DNA from: Zoogloea sp041917255 | Lineage (GTDB): Bacteria; Pseudomonadota; Gammaproteobacteria; Burkholderiales; Rhodocyclaceae | Length of the DNA: 64,000 nucleotides | Assembly: GCA_041917255.1 (NCBI GenBank) | Contig: JAYRYA010000019.1 | Coordinates: 1-64,000 of the forward strand | Reading direction: 5' to 3' | Shown here: positions 23,064 to 31,743 of the stretch, piece by piece | How the letters are laid out: each line of letters starts with the position of its first letter | Numbering within the stretch: position 1 is the first letter of the stretch | Made by a program: the position numbers and the translations under genes | Notes under the pieces: model-generated | Database searches by the model: none | Told to the model about the DNA's origin: nothing | Seen by the model: only the letters and a program-made list of their open reading frames with translations

Positions 23064-23420
23064 ATGCAGAACATCCTCATCATCGTCCATGCGCCCCCTT
23101 ACGGCAGCGAGCGTTGCCTGTCGGCCCTGCGCCTCGCCACGGCGCTGGCCGGGCGGGATGGCGACAGGCCCGAGCTGCGCCTCTTTCTGATGTCCGACGC
23201 CATCCACGCGGCCCTGCCCAATCAGCAGGACGGGGCCGGCAACGGGCTGCAGGGGATGATCGAGCAGCTGGTGGAACTGGGCGTGCCGGTGAAGCTGTGC
23301 CGCACCTGCGCGCTGGCCCGGGGGCTGGTGGAACTGCCGCTGATCGCCGGCTGCACCATCGGCACCCTGCCGGAGCTGGCCGAATGGACGCTGGCGGCGG
23401 ACAAGGTGATCTCCTTCTAG
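23064..23420 (+). CDS. DsrE family protein
   Basis: 118 residues, DsrE/DsrF-like fold: MQNILIIVHAPPYGSERCLSALRLATAL, a central FLMSDAI strand, a conserved Cys in LCRTCALARG and a final strand ADKVISF. Such proteins take part in sulfur-relay or thiol chemistry. The start at 23064 has GGGAT upstream; the frame open to 22935 looks non-coding. It stands alone on the plus strand next to the repeat array. Confidence 0.82.
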   Translation: MQNILIIVHAPPYGSERCLSALRLATALAGRDGDRPELRLFLMSDAIHAALPNQQDGAGNGLQGMIEQLVELGVPVKLCRTCALARGLVELPLIAGCTIGTLPELAEWTLAADKVISF

Positions 23421-23430
23421 CCATTTGCAG

Positions 23431-23690
23431 CGTTTCAGGCCAAAAAGCACCGTTTCTTCACAAGAATATCGATTCTCGCGGCTGGAAACGTCGTTGCAGC
23501 CCGAGAAAGAAGGATTCAGCGCCTGAAACGATCTTTCCGGCGCGCGCAACGCAGTTTCAGGGCGCGTGGGTGCAGTTTCAGGCGCTGAAACGATCATTCA
23601 GCCGCTGAAACAATGATTCAGGGCGCGAAACCTCGATGCGGGGGCGGGCAAGCCGATTTCAGCGCACGAAACGATGCTCGCCCACCTGCA
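23431..23690. repeat. degenerate tandem array with a 20-bp period
   Basis: At least ten consecutive units of 20-21 bases from about 23481 to 23680, with weaker units from 23431. The first half of a unit resembles GGCGCTGAAACG and the second half ATGATTTCAG, so many units are inverted repeats (CTGAA...TTCAG, and GTTTCAGGCGCTGAAAC around 23576-23592). Clear units begin near 23481, 23521, 23581, 23601, 23621 and 23661. The array lies between two convergent genes and is the only content of this 386-bp gap. Not CRISPR: there are no unique spacers. Confidence 0.75.
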
Positions 23691-23806
23691 GGCGTGTTTC
23701 GCTGCCGGATGACCCGGTTCTGCGGGCGTCGATGGCTGGTCTCCACGGGTTCACCGCCTCGTCCTGCCTGCGGGCGGTGCAGGGCATCGGCCGGGCCGGC
23801 CGGGCT

Positions 23807-24199
23807 TTAGTGGCGCGAGAACAGATCCCGCAGCTTGCACAGGGTGGTGGTGATGTCGAAGCGCTGGTCGGGCAGGGGCTGGCCGGAGACGATGCGGGTG
23901 ATGACTTCGGCGGGGTCGGTCTCGCCGGTGAGCATCACATCGGTGCCGCGGGTGCGCATGTGACGCACGAAGCCGTCGCCGGCGCTGGTGGCGACCACCA
24001 GATCCACCCCGTCGAGGGGATGGGGGGTGTCGTCCTTGAATACGTGCAGCACCTGCTCGGGGGCCAGGTCGATCTGCCGCGGGGCAGGCAGCAGCTGGCC
24101 GGGGGCATAGCGGGCGAGGTCGTAGAGCAGCCAGTGGCGGGCCTGGCCGGCGTGGCTGCCGACGGTGGCGAAATCCCGGGTGGCGATGGCGATCTTCAT
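23807..24199 (-). CDS. dinitrogenase iron-molybdenum cofactor-binding domain protein
   Basis: 130 residues consisting of one NifX/NifB-C-terminal-like domain (MKIAIATRDFATVGSHAGQARHWLLYDL...FVRHMRTRGTDVMLTGETDPAEVI). Such proteins bind FeMo-co or its precursors. Start at 24199; the longer frame to 24340 overlaps modD. Last gene of the FeSI-nifF operon, directly after modD, which supports a metal-cofactor role. Confidence 0.82.
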   Translation of the reverse strand: MKIAIATRDFATVGSHAGQARHWLLYDLARYAPGQLLPAPRQIDLAPEQVLHVFKDDTPHPLDGVDLVVATSAGDGFVRHMRTRGTDVMLTGETDPAEVITRIVSGQPLPDQRFDITTTLCKLRDLFSRH

Positions 24200-24227
24200 G
24201 GTCGGGGGCTGGGCAAGTGGGTTGGGT

Positions 24228-25088
24228 TCAGGGGGCGGGCCGCAGGGTGACGGCCACGTCGCGGGGCGGGGCGAAGTAGGGGCTGCTGGTGACGAGCACC
24301 CCGGCGCCGGCGCGGGCGAAGTCTTCGGCGTTGCCGGCATTCACCCCACCGGCGGCGGCGATCAGTGGCGGGCGGGGCATGCGCGCGGCGATGGCAGCGA
24401 TGCGGCCGACGGCGGCGACGGGGAGTTTCTCGAGCTGCAGTACATCCGCGCCGGCATCGAGCCACAGGGCGGCCTCGGCTTCGTCGCTCACCTCGACCAC
24501 GGTGCGCCGTTCGGGCCACGCCGCACGCAGGCGGGCGAGGGTGGCCGTGGCGGATTCATCGAGAAAGGCCCGGTGCTCGGCAAACACCAGCAGGGTTTCG
24601 GAGAGGCTCAGGCGGTGGGGCGTGGCGCCGCCGCAGAGGATGGCCTTGATGGCGGCGGCCTTGGTACCGGGAAAATTCTTGCGGGTGCACGCTACCGATG
24701 TGGCCGGGTTGCCCTGCCGGGCTGCGGCGACGATGGCGGCGGTGGCACTGGCGATGCCCGAGAGGGATTCCATCAGGGTCTGGCTGGTCTTCCAGACGGC
24801 GTGGAGATCCGCCGCCCGGCCTTCGAGGCGCAGGATCAGCGCGCCCGCGTCGAGGGCGCTGCCGCTGGCTGCGACCGGGCTGGCAACGCACAGCCGGCGC
24901 AGCTCGCCCATGCGGGCGGCTTCCTCGCTGCCGCACAGGGTCATCGGTACGCGGGCGCGGTATTCGAGCACGCCGCGGGCATCGCCAATACCGAGGGCAA
25001 AGGTCGTGGCGTCGCCCTGGGGGGTGTCTTCCGCCAGGATGGCTTCGAGGCTGGCGTCGGGCAGGCGGTAGGGTGACGGGGGTGACAT
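24228..25088 (-). CDS. modD: ModD protein (NadC-like, molybdenum-associated)
   Basis: 286 residues, homologous to quinolinate phosphoribosyltransferase: TRKNFPGTKAAAIKAILCGGATPHRLSL, then the barrel strands VVEVSDEAEAAL, DVLQLEKL and IAAAGGVNAGNAEDFA. The ModD branch is linked with molybdenum transport operons; its reaction is not established. Start MSPPSPYRLPDASLEAIL at 25088. Its place between unknown nif genes and a FeMo-co-binding protein fits molybdenum use. NadC proper is the alternative but less likely here. Confidence 0.85.
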   Translation of the reverse strand: MSPPSPYRLPDASLEAILAEDTPQGDATTFALGIGDARGVLEYRARVPMTLCGSEEAARMGELRRLCVASPVAASGSALDAGALILRLEGRAADLHAVWKTSQTLMESLSGIASATAAIVAAARQGNPATSVACTRKNFPGTKAAAIKAILCGGATPHRLSLSETLLVFAEHRAFLDESATATLARLRAAWPERRTVVEVSDEAEAALWLDAGADVLQLEKLPVAAVGRIAAIAARMPRPPLIAAAGGVNAGNAEDFARAGAGVLVTSSPYFAPPRDVAVTLRPAP

Positions 25089-25102
25089 GGTGCGGGGGGC
25101 GC

Positions 25103-25495
25103 CTACACCGGGCAGGTGGGCGAGAAGCTGTAGAAGCCGCGGCTCACGCTGCCGTCGCTGCCGCATACGGTGCGCCGCCACGTCAGCCAGCGGTCGTCCC
25201 GCAGGCGCCAGGCGCGCAGGGTCTCGCCGCGGGTGACGACGGTGTAGAAATCCTCGTCGTTGTCGGAGCGGGTTTCGGTGAGCACATAGCTGTGGTGGTA
25301 GAAGCAGCGCAGGTCGTAGGCGTCGTAGCCGAAGGTGCGGCTGGCGGCCAGTTCGTATTCCCGGTGCACCGAGAAGCTGATCGGGGCCACCACCATGTCG
25401 CGCCAGGCGGGGGGCAGGTCGTCGAGCCAGCGGGCGTCGTCGCGCTGCTCGCTGCGGGCGGTGGCGAGGTTGAGACGGGGTGGCGGGAAGAACAT
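25103..25495 (-). CDS. unknown protein in the FeSI-nifF operon (130 aa)
   Basis: 130 residues, not recognised. Many aromatic residues and arginines, no cysteine cluster, no membrane segment. GAGGAGG precedes ATG 25495. It lies between the 101-aa unknown protein and modD with short gaps, so it is co-transcribed with nifF from the NifA-dependent promoter at 27011. Confidence 0.75.
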   Translation of the reverse strand: MFFPPPRLNLATARSEQRDDARWLDDLPPAWRDMVVAPISFSVHREYELAASRTFGYDAYDLRCFYHHSYVLTETRSDNDEDFYTVVTRGETLRAWRLRDDRWLTWRRTVCGSDGSVSRGFYSFSPTCPV

Positions 25496-25510
25496 GGCGG
25501 AGCGACCTCC

Positions 25511-25816
25511 TCAGGCGTCGAAGTGCATCCTGAGCCCGTCGAGCACGCGGGCCAGGGGCTGGTTCTCGATGCTGCTGGGCGTGTCGGGCAGCGGGTTGGG
25601 GTATTCGTAATACACCCCGTAGGTGCCGGGGCGCTGGCCGTGCAGGAAGACGTGGGCGCGCAGGCGGTCGAGCTCGGGGTGGCGCAGGGTGACGATGGCG
25701 GGGTCGGCGCCACTGTCGGGTTCGATGTCGCAGGCTTCGCCCAGGGCCGGGTCGAAGGAGACGAGCAGACGGCGCAGGGCGCGGTCTTTGGGCAGGGCCC
25801 AGGCGTTGGTGTTCAT
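25511..25816 (-). CDS. unknown protein in the FeSI-nifF operon (101 aa)
   Basis: 101 residues, not recognised. The start overlaps the nifF stop (ATGA at 25813-25816), so its translation is coupled to the flavodoxin. Contains LRAHVFLHGQRPGTYGVYYEYPNP near the middle. By context a flavodoxin- or nitrogenase-accessory protein; no motif proves this. Confidence 0.75.
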   Translation of the reverse strand: MNTNAWALPKDRALRRLLVSFDPALGEACDIEPDSGADPAIVTLRHPELDRLRAHVFLHGQRPGTYGVYYEYPNPLPDTPSSIENQPLARVLDGLRMHFDA

Positions 25817-26343
25817 GGGAGCAACTCCGGTCGGATCTGGGCGAGCCAGGTGTCGATGCGCGCTTCGGTGAGCACCGGCTGATTCACCTGGTCGAGGGCG
25901 AGGCCCAGGAAGTTTTCGCCCTCCAGCGCGCGGGAGGCGTTGAAGTCGTAGCCGGCGGCGGGCCACTGGCCGACAAGCCGCGCGCCCCGGTCGGCAAGGG
26001 CGTCGTGGAGGATGCCGATGGCGTCCACAAACACCGCCGGGTATTTCTTCTGGTCACCGAGGCCGTACAGGGCGATCACCTTGCCGGAGAGGTCGACCCC
26101 GGCCAGCTGGGGCAGGAACTCTTCCCAGCTCGGCTGGAGGCCCACCGACTCGCCCGGCAACTCGCCGTCGCCGTAGGTGGGGCAGCCGAGGATCAGCGCG
26201 TCGTGGGCAAGGAAGTCGTCCAGCGTGGCGCGGCCGATGTTCGCCGGTGCCGCCGCCACGTCGCCGAGCTTCTTGGCGATCTGCTTGGCGATGAGGCGGG
26301 TGCGACCGGTGTCGGTGCCGAAGAAGATGCCGATGGTGGTCAT
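25813..26343 (-). CDS. nifF: nif-specific flavodoxin NifF
   Basis: 176 residues, long-chain flavodoxin. FMN phosphate loop GTDTGRTR at 9-16; the aromatic flavin-stacking loops are PTYGDGELPG and YGLGDQKKYPAVFVDAIG. Carries electrons to NifH. It lies in a NifA/sigma-54 operon headed by FeSI, which supports the nif-specific call over a housekeeping flavodoxin. Confidence 0.92.
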   Translation of the reverse strand: MTTIGIFFGTDTGRTRLIAKQIAKKLGDVAAAPANIGRATLDDFLAHDALILGCPTYGDGELPGESVGLQPSWEEFLPQLAGVDLSGKVIALYGLGDQKKYPAVFVDAIGILHDALADRGARLVGQWPAAGYDFNASRALEGENFLGLALDQVNQPVLTEARIDTWLAQIRPELLP

Positions 26344-26361
26344 GGCGCGCGGGCTCGAAGG

Positions 26362-26631
26362 TCAGTGGCTGGGGGGCGGGTCTTGGGTGAGCTCGTCGGG
26401 CAGGCAGCCGACCGGGTTGCCGAGGCTGCCGTCGGCGCCGGTCTCGAAACGCACGAGATAGATCTCGCGGCTCGGGTCCACCTCCGAATGGCCGTAGTGC
26501 ACCACCACGCCGCGGGCGCCGGCGGGGGCGATCAGGCCTTCCGCTTCATCGACGCCGGGCATGCCGCCATCGTTGAGGATGTCTTCGGTGGCGAAGACCA
26601 TGTCGCCGATGTCGTACTGGATTGCGCTCAT
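26362..26631 (-). CDS. NifZ-domain-like small protein
   Basis: 89 residues. The pattern DIGDMVFATEDILNDGGMPG....GLIAPAGARGVVVHYGH.E.....IYLVRFE mirrors the first half of NifZ (compare the full NifZ at 50748), where one such SH3-like module spans about 70 residues. Likely a single-domain NifZ relative acting in P-cluster maturation, by analogy only. It lies between feSI and nifF. Confidence 0.78.
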   Translation of the reverse strand: MSAIQYDIGDMVFATEDILNDGGMPGVDEAEGLIAPAGARGVVVHYGHSEVDPSREIYLVRFETGADGSLGNPVGCLPDELTQDPPPSH

Positions 26632-26635
26632 GGGG

Positions 26636-26965
26636 TCAGCTCCAGATGTCGGCCGGGGCCAGCAGGCGTTCGACCGGTGCGTCGAGGAGCAGGTGTTCCT
26701 CGATGATGGTGGCCACGTCGGTGGGCTTGATCCCGGTGTACATCACGCCTTCGGGATAGACGATGGCGGTGGGGCCGGCCTGACAGGGGCCGAGGCAGCC
26801 GGTGTTGGTGAGCTGGAAGCCCGAGGCCCACAGGTTGCGGGTGGTGAATTCGTCCGAGAAGGCCTGCCAGACCTGGCCGCAGCCCTTGTCCTGGCAGGAA
26901 CCGCGGGGGTGGCCCTGGGGTCGGCCCTGGACGCAGACGAGAACGTGTTTCTTGGGTTTTGGCAT
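26636..26965 (-). CDS. thioredoxin-like 2Fe-2S ferredoxin (Shethna protein I, FeSI)
   Basis: 109 residues with the ligand spacing of thioredoxin-like ferredoxins: Cys11, Cys24, Cys57 and Cys61 (RGSCQDKG, TGCLGPCQAGP). Closely similar in length and sequence to Azotobacter FeSI. Function unsettled; probably redox support of nitrogenase. First gene of the seven-gene operon, 46 bases from a perfect sigma-54 promoter. Confidence 0.9.
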   Translation of the reverse strand: MPKPKKHVLVCVQGRPQGHPRGSCQDKGCGQVWQAFSDEFTTRNLWASGFQLTNTGCLGPCQAGPTAIVYPEGVMYTGIKPTDVATIIEEHLLLDAPVERLLAPADIWS

Positions 26966-27010
26966 GGCGTGGCTCCTGAGGGGCGATTACTGGGTTCAGG
27001 AAGCCACGCG

Positions 27011-27026
27011 TGCAAGTTGAGTGCCA
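27011..27026 (-). promoter_or_regulatory. sigma-54 promoter of the FeSI-nifF operon
   Basis: On the minus strand TGGCACTCAACTTGCA is a perfect TGGCAC-N5-TTGCA. An IHF-like match with one mismatch (AATCAGCGGCTTG, 27043-27055) lies between it and the NifA site. Confidence 0.93.
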
Positions 27027-27069
27027 GCTATTTTTGCCTGTGAATCAGCGGCTTGGCGGTAGCTGGCGA

Positions 27070-27085
27070 TGTCGCAAAGCCGACA
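27070..27085. promoter_or_regulatory. NifA upstream activator sequence of the FeSI-nifF operon
   Basis: TGTCGCAAAGCCGACA (TGT-N10-ACA) lies seven bases beyond the nifA stop codon, so the control region of this operon is squeezed into the short nifA-feSI gap. It is the exact reverse complement of the nifE site. Confidence 0.92.
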
Positions 27086-27091
27086 GGCTGG

Positions 27092-28696
<1,605 letters not shown>

Positions 28697-28716
28697 TGCG
28701 CGCTCGTCGTTATGTC

Positions 28717-30246
28717 TCAGATCGGGTCGCCGTCGAGGCGGAATTCGACCACCACATGGCAACCGCCGCTCGGGTTCTGGTCCAGGTCGATGATGCCGCC
28801 GTGGTCCGACACGATCTGCTGGGCCCGCGACAGGCCGGTGCCCAGATGCCGGCCGGCACCGGCCTTGGCCGAGAAGAAGGGCTCGAAGGCCCGGTGGCGC
28901 AGCTCGGCCGGAATGCCGGGGCCGCTGTCGGTGACGGTGACCACCATGCAACCACGCTCCACCGCGGTGGCGAGGGTCAGCTCGCGGCGTTTCCAGCCCT
29001 TGGCGTCCATGGCCTCGATGGCGTTATCCACCAGCGCCTTGAAGAGCATCCGGAGCTGCAGCGGCCGGCCCAGCAGGGGCGGCAGGGTGGCCGCAGGGTG
29101 CCAGTCCACCACCACGCCGGCACGCAGGAGGCGTGGCGTGCACACCTCCAGCACGTCGCGCAGCAGTTCGTTGAGATTGACGCTGAACACCATTTCCGGG
29201 GCGCTGGGCGGGATCACCTGGCGCAGGGATTCCATGTGCTCGCGGCCGGCGGAGAGGGCGTGCTTGAGCAGGTCGGCGCTGGACGGGTCGCGCCGCTGCA
29301 GGATCGAGACCGCCGAGGCCATCACGTTCATGGGTTCCTCGAGCCGGAAGATCGCCGCCGACAGGCCCTCGCGCAGCGCCGCGGTGCGCTCTTCCTCGGC
29401 CATGGCGGCCTGCAGGGCGGCGGTGCGGGCGCGCTCCTGCTCGGCGCGCAGGCTGGTGACATCGGAGATCACCAGCAGCAGGCCGGGCTGGTCGGACGAG
29501 ACGAAGTAGTTGTCGGCGTTGTCGCTGTGGATCTGGAGCATCGAGGTGGTCACCGACAGCCAGCGGGGCCGGCCGTTGCGGTGGTCCACTCGGGCTTCGC
29601 GGTTCTCGAAGATGCAGGTCGCGATGTCGTCCGAGAGGCTGGTACGCCAGTTGCCGATCACGCTGTCGAGCAGGGTGTGGGCGGGTTCGTTCACCCGCAG
29701 GTCGGTCACGAGCTTCTTGTAGGCCTGGTTGTCCAGCAGCACGCGGCCCTTCTGGTCGAGGAGGGCGATGGCGATGGGGGCGGCATCCACCACCGATTCG
29801 ATCAGCGCCTTCTGGTTGCGGACCATCTGTTCGAGCTGGTGGATCTCGGTGATGTCCCGGTGCATGCCCAGGTAGTGGGTGGTCGTGCCCGAGGCGTCGA
29901 CCACCGGCGAGATGGTCAATTCGGCCAGATACAGCTGGCCACTTTTCTTGCGGTTGAGGACCTTGCCCGACCAGGGCCGCTGCTCCATCAGCGCAGTCCA
30001 CATGGATTGGTAGATCTCCCGCGGGGTGGTGCGGTTGGAGAGCATCGACTCGTTGTTGCCCACCACTTCGCCCGGCGTGTAGCCGGTGACGCGGGTGAAG
30101 CTCTCGTTGGCGAAGAGGATGTTCGCAGCAAGATCGGTGATCGAGATGGCCAGATCGGCCTGGTCCACGGCCTGTAGATAAACGTCTGACGGAAGCTTCG
30201 GGCTGGGCTGCGCGTGTTGAGCCGCGAGGCATTTGGCGGACTGCAT
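28717..30246 (-). CDS. nifL: nitrogen fixation negative regulator NifL
   Basis: 509 residues. The N-terminal PAS domain (about 20-135; ILFANESFTRVTGYTPGEVVGNN, later LGMHRDITE) binds FAD in Azotobacter NifL to sense redox. A second PAS (about 145-265), a coiled linker rich in A, E and R, and a histidine-kinase-like ATPase domain (ALVDNAIEAMD, VTDSGPGIP, GTGLSRAQQIV) follow. Inhibits NifA under oxygen or fixed nitrogen. Start at 30246 because GAGGAG lies eight bases upstream; the frame open to 30483 crosses the promoter region. Confidence 0.95.
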   Translation of the reverse strand: MQSAKCLAAQHAQPSPKLPSDVYLQAVDQADLAISITDLAANILFANESFTRVTGYTPGEVVGNNESMLSNRTTPREIYQSMWTALMEQRPWSGKVLNRKKSGQLYLAELTISPVVDASGTTTHYLGMHRDITEIHQLEQMVRNQKALIESVVDAAPIAIALLDQKGRVLLDNQAYKKLVTDLRVNEPAHTLLDSVIGNWRTSLSDDIATCIFENREARVDHRNGRPRWLSVTTSMLQIHSDNADNYFVSSDQPGLLLVISDVTSLRAEQERARTAALQAAMAEEERTAALREGLSAAIFRLEEPMNVMASAVSILQRRDPSSADLLKHALSAGREHMESLRQVIPPSAPEMVFSVNLNELLRDVLEVCTPRLLRAGVVVDWHPAATLPPLLGRPLQLRMLFKALVDNAIEAMDAKGWKRRELTLATAVERGCMVVTVTDSGPGIPAELRHRAFEPFFSAKAGAGRHLGTGLSRAQQIVSDHGGIIDLDQNPSGGCHVVVEFRLDGDPI

Positions 30247-30302
30247 GAATTTGGCTCCTCGAGTGTGCGTTTCTCGGATCGGACGCTTCTCCGATCTGTC
30301 GG

Positions 30303-30318
30303 AGCATCTTCCGTGCCG
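30303..30318 (-). promoter_or_regulatory. possible sigma-54 promoter of nifLA
   Basis: On the minus strand CGGCACGGAAGATGCT keeps the GG-N10-GC spacing and GGCAC, with two mismatches to consensus. The predicted start near 30292 would leave a leader of about 46 bases before nifL. The activator could be NtrC, or NifA bound at 30395. Confidence 0.5.
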
Positions 30319-30394
30319 TGGTGCACAAAAAACGCGCATCCCGCGGCTGGCGCGGCACACGGCGGGTTTTCGGGGTAAATGCGACATAAACGTC

Positions 30395-30410
30395 TGTCGG
30401 TTTTGTGACA
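30395..30410. promoter_or_regulatory. NifA upstream activator sequence between nifL and rnfA
   Basis: TGTCGGTTTTGTGACA (TGT-N10-ACA) lies about 85 bases above the rnfA -24 element and about 77 bases above the candidate nifLA promoter, so it could serve both directions. Confidence 0.82.
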
Positions 30411-30494
30411 TCCCGGCCCCCAAAATCCGCCCTGCTTTGGTGCGTGCCGCACAATTCCGCGCGCCGCGCGGTATTTGCGGCACCGCAGCGAGAC

Positions 30495-30510
30495 TGGCAT
30501 GGCTTATGCG
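30495..30510 (+). promoter_or_regulatory. sigma-54 promoter of the rnf operon
   Basis: TGGCATGGCTTATGCG matches TGGCAYRNNNNTTGCW with two mismatches in the -12 part but keeps GC. The predicted start near 30521 is 25 bases before rnfA. Confidence 0.75.
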
Positions 30511-30545
30511 TTGGGGTCGCTAAACCCGAACAGAGGCGCAATGCC

Positions 30546-31124
30546 ATGAAGGACTTCCTGCTACTGTTGCTGTCGACCGCGTTGGTGAACAACGTGGTGC
30601 TGATCAAGTTTCTCGGCCTGTGCCCGGTGATGGGTGTGTCCAAGAGCGTGGACAGCGCCCTCGGCATGGGCCTGGCGACCACCTTCGTCATCACCCTCGC
30701 GGCCGGCGCGTCGTGGATGCTCGACAACTGGCTGCTTCAGCCCCTGGGCCTGGGCTATCTGCGCATCCTCACCTTCATCCTGGTGATCGCGGCGGTGGTG
30801 CAATTCACCGAGATGTTCATCAAGAAATCGAGCCCCGGCCTGTACCAGTCGCTGGGCATCTACCTGCCGCTGATCACCACCAACTGTGCGGTGCTGGGCG
30901 TGGCGCTGCTCAACGTGCAGCAGGGCTTCAGCCTGTTCAAGAGCCTGGTATATGGCTTCGGTTCGGCCCTGGGTTTCACCATCGTGCTGTTGATCTTTGC
31001 CGGGCTGCGCGAGCGCGTGGCCCTGGCCCGGGTGCCGGCGGCGTTTGCCGGCGCCCCCATCGCCTTCGTCACCATCAGCCTGCTTGCCCTGGCCTTCATG
31101 GGTTTCTCAGGGATGAACGTGTAA
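30546..31124 (+). CDS. rnfA: Rnf electron transport complex subunit RnfA
   Basis: 192 residues, six predicted membrane helices, with the family signature VLIKFLGLCPVMGVS and TTNCAVLGVAL. Inner-membrane subunit of the Rnf complex, which uses ion motive force to drive electrons from NADH to ferredoxin or flavodoxin for nitrogenase. First gene of rnfABCDGEH; ATG 30546 preceded by GAGG. The two half-membrane Cys (CP, NCA) that bind the shared Fe/S cluster are present. Confidence 0.95.
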   Translation: MKDFLLLLLSTALVNNVVLIKFLGLCPVMGVSKSVDSALGMGLATTFVITLAAGASWMLDNWLLQPLGLGYLRILTFILVIAAVVQFTEMFIKKSSPGLYQSLGIYLPLITTNCAVLGVALLNVQQGFSLFKSLVYGFGSALGFTIVLLIFAGLRERVALARVPAAFAGAPIAFVTISLLALAFMGFSGMNV

Positions 31125-31138
31125 GGGAGCGCCACAAA

Positions 31139-31666
31139 ATGTTGATCGCCATCTTCAGTCTCACCGTGCTTGGCGCCGTGCTCGGCGTCGTGCTGGGTAT
31201 CGCCAACAAGGTCCTGCGGGTTGAAGGTAATCCGGTGGTGGACGAACTCATCGCCATGATGCCGGGTTCGAACTGCGGCCAGTGCGGCTTTCCGGGGTGC
31301 TCGGGTGCCGCCACCGCCATCGTCGATGGCACCGCGCCGCCCACCTGCTGTCCGCCCGGCGGCAAGAGCCTGGCGGCCGCCATTGCGGCCAAGCTGGGGC
31401 TCACGGTGGATCTGTCGGGCATGTCCGATGACGGGCCGAAGATCGCCACGGTGGCCGAGGAGCTGTGCATCGGCTGCTGCCGCTGCAGCAAGGTGTGCCC
31501 GACCGACGCCATCGTCGGCGCGGCCAAGCAGATTCATAACGTGCTGCGGGAAGCCTGTACCGGTTGCAGCAGCTGCGTCGAGAAGTGCCCCACCGAAGCC
31601 TTGGTCATGAGGCCGGTGCCGGTCACCGTCCAGCATTGGGTGATGCCCAAGCCGCTGGCGGCGTGA
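31139..31666 (+). CDS. rnfB: Rnf complex subunit RnfB
   Basis: 175 residues. An N-terminal membrane anchor (about 3-22), then the RnfB Fe/S domain GSNCGQCGFPGCSG (Cys46, Cys49, Cys54, with Cys70 or Cys71), then two 4Fe-4S ferredoxin motifs CIGCCRCSKVCP and CTGCSSCVEKCP. Passes electrons to the soluble acceptor. GGGAG precedes the ATG at 31139; a longer frame from 30620 overlaps rnfA and is not coding. Confidence 0.95.
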   Translation: MLIAIFSLTVLGAVLGVVLGIANKVLRVEGNPVVDELIAMMPGSNCGQCGFPGCSGAATAIVDGTAPPTCCPPGGKSLAAAIAAKLGLTVDLSGMSDDGPKIATVAEELCIGCCRCSKVCPTDAIVGAAKQIHNVLREACTGCSSCVEKCPTEALVMRPVPVTVQHWVMPKPLAA

Positions 31667-31743
31667 GGATCGCGATGATGACCACCCGCGATTGCCATCT
31701 GCCGGCTGCGGCGCAACGGGTAACGGGAGCCTAAGGAGCAACC

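Noticed and set aside
23481..23680. CRISPR array
   Set aside because: Units are about 20 bp, abut each other without spacers and vary in sequence; no cas genes are present.
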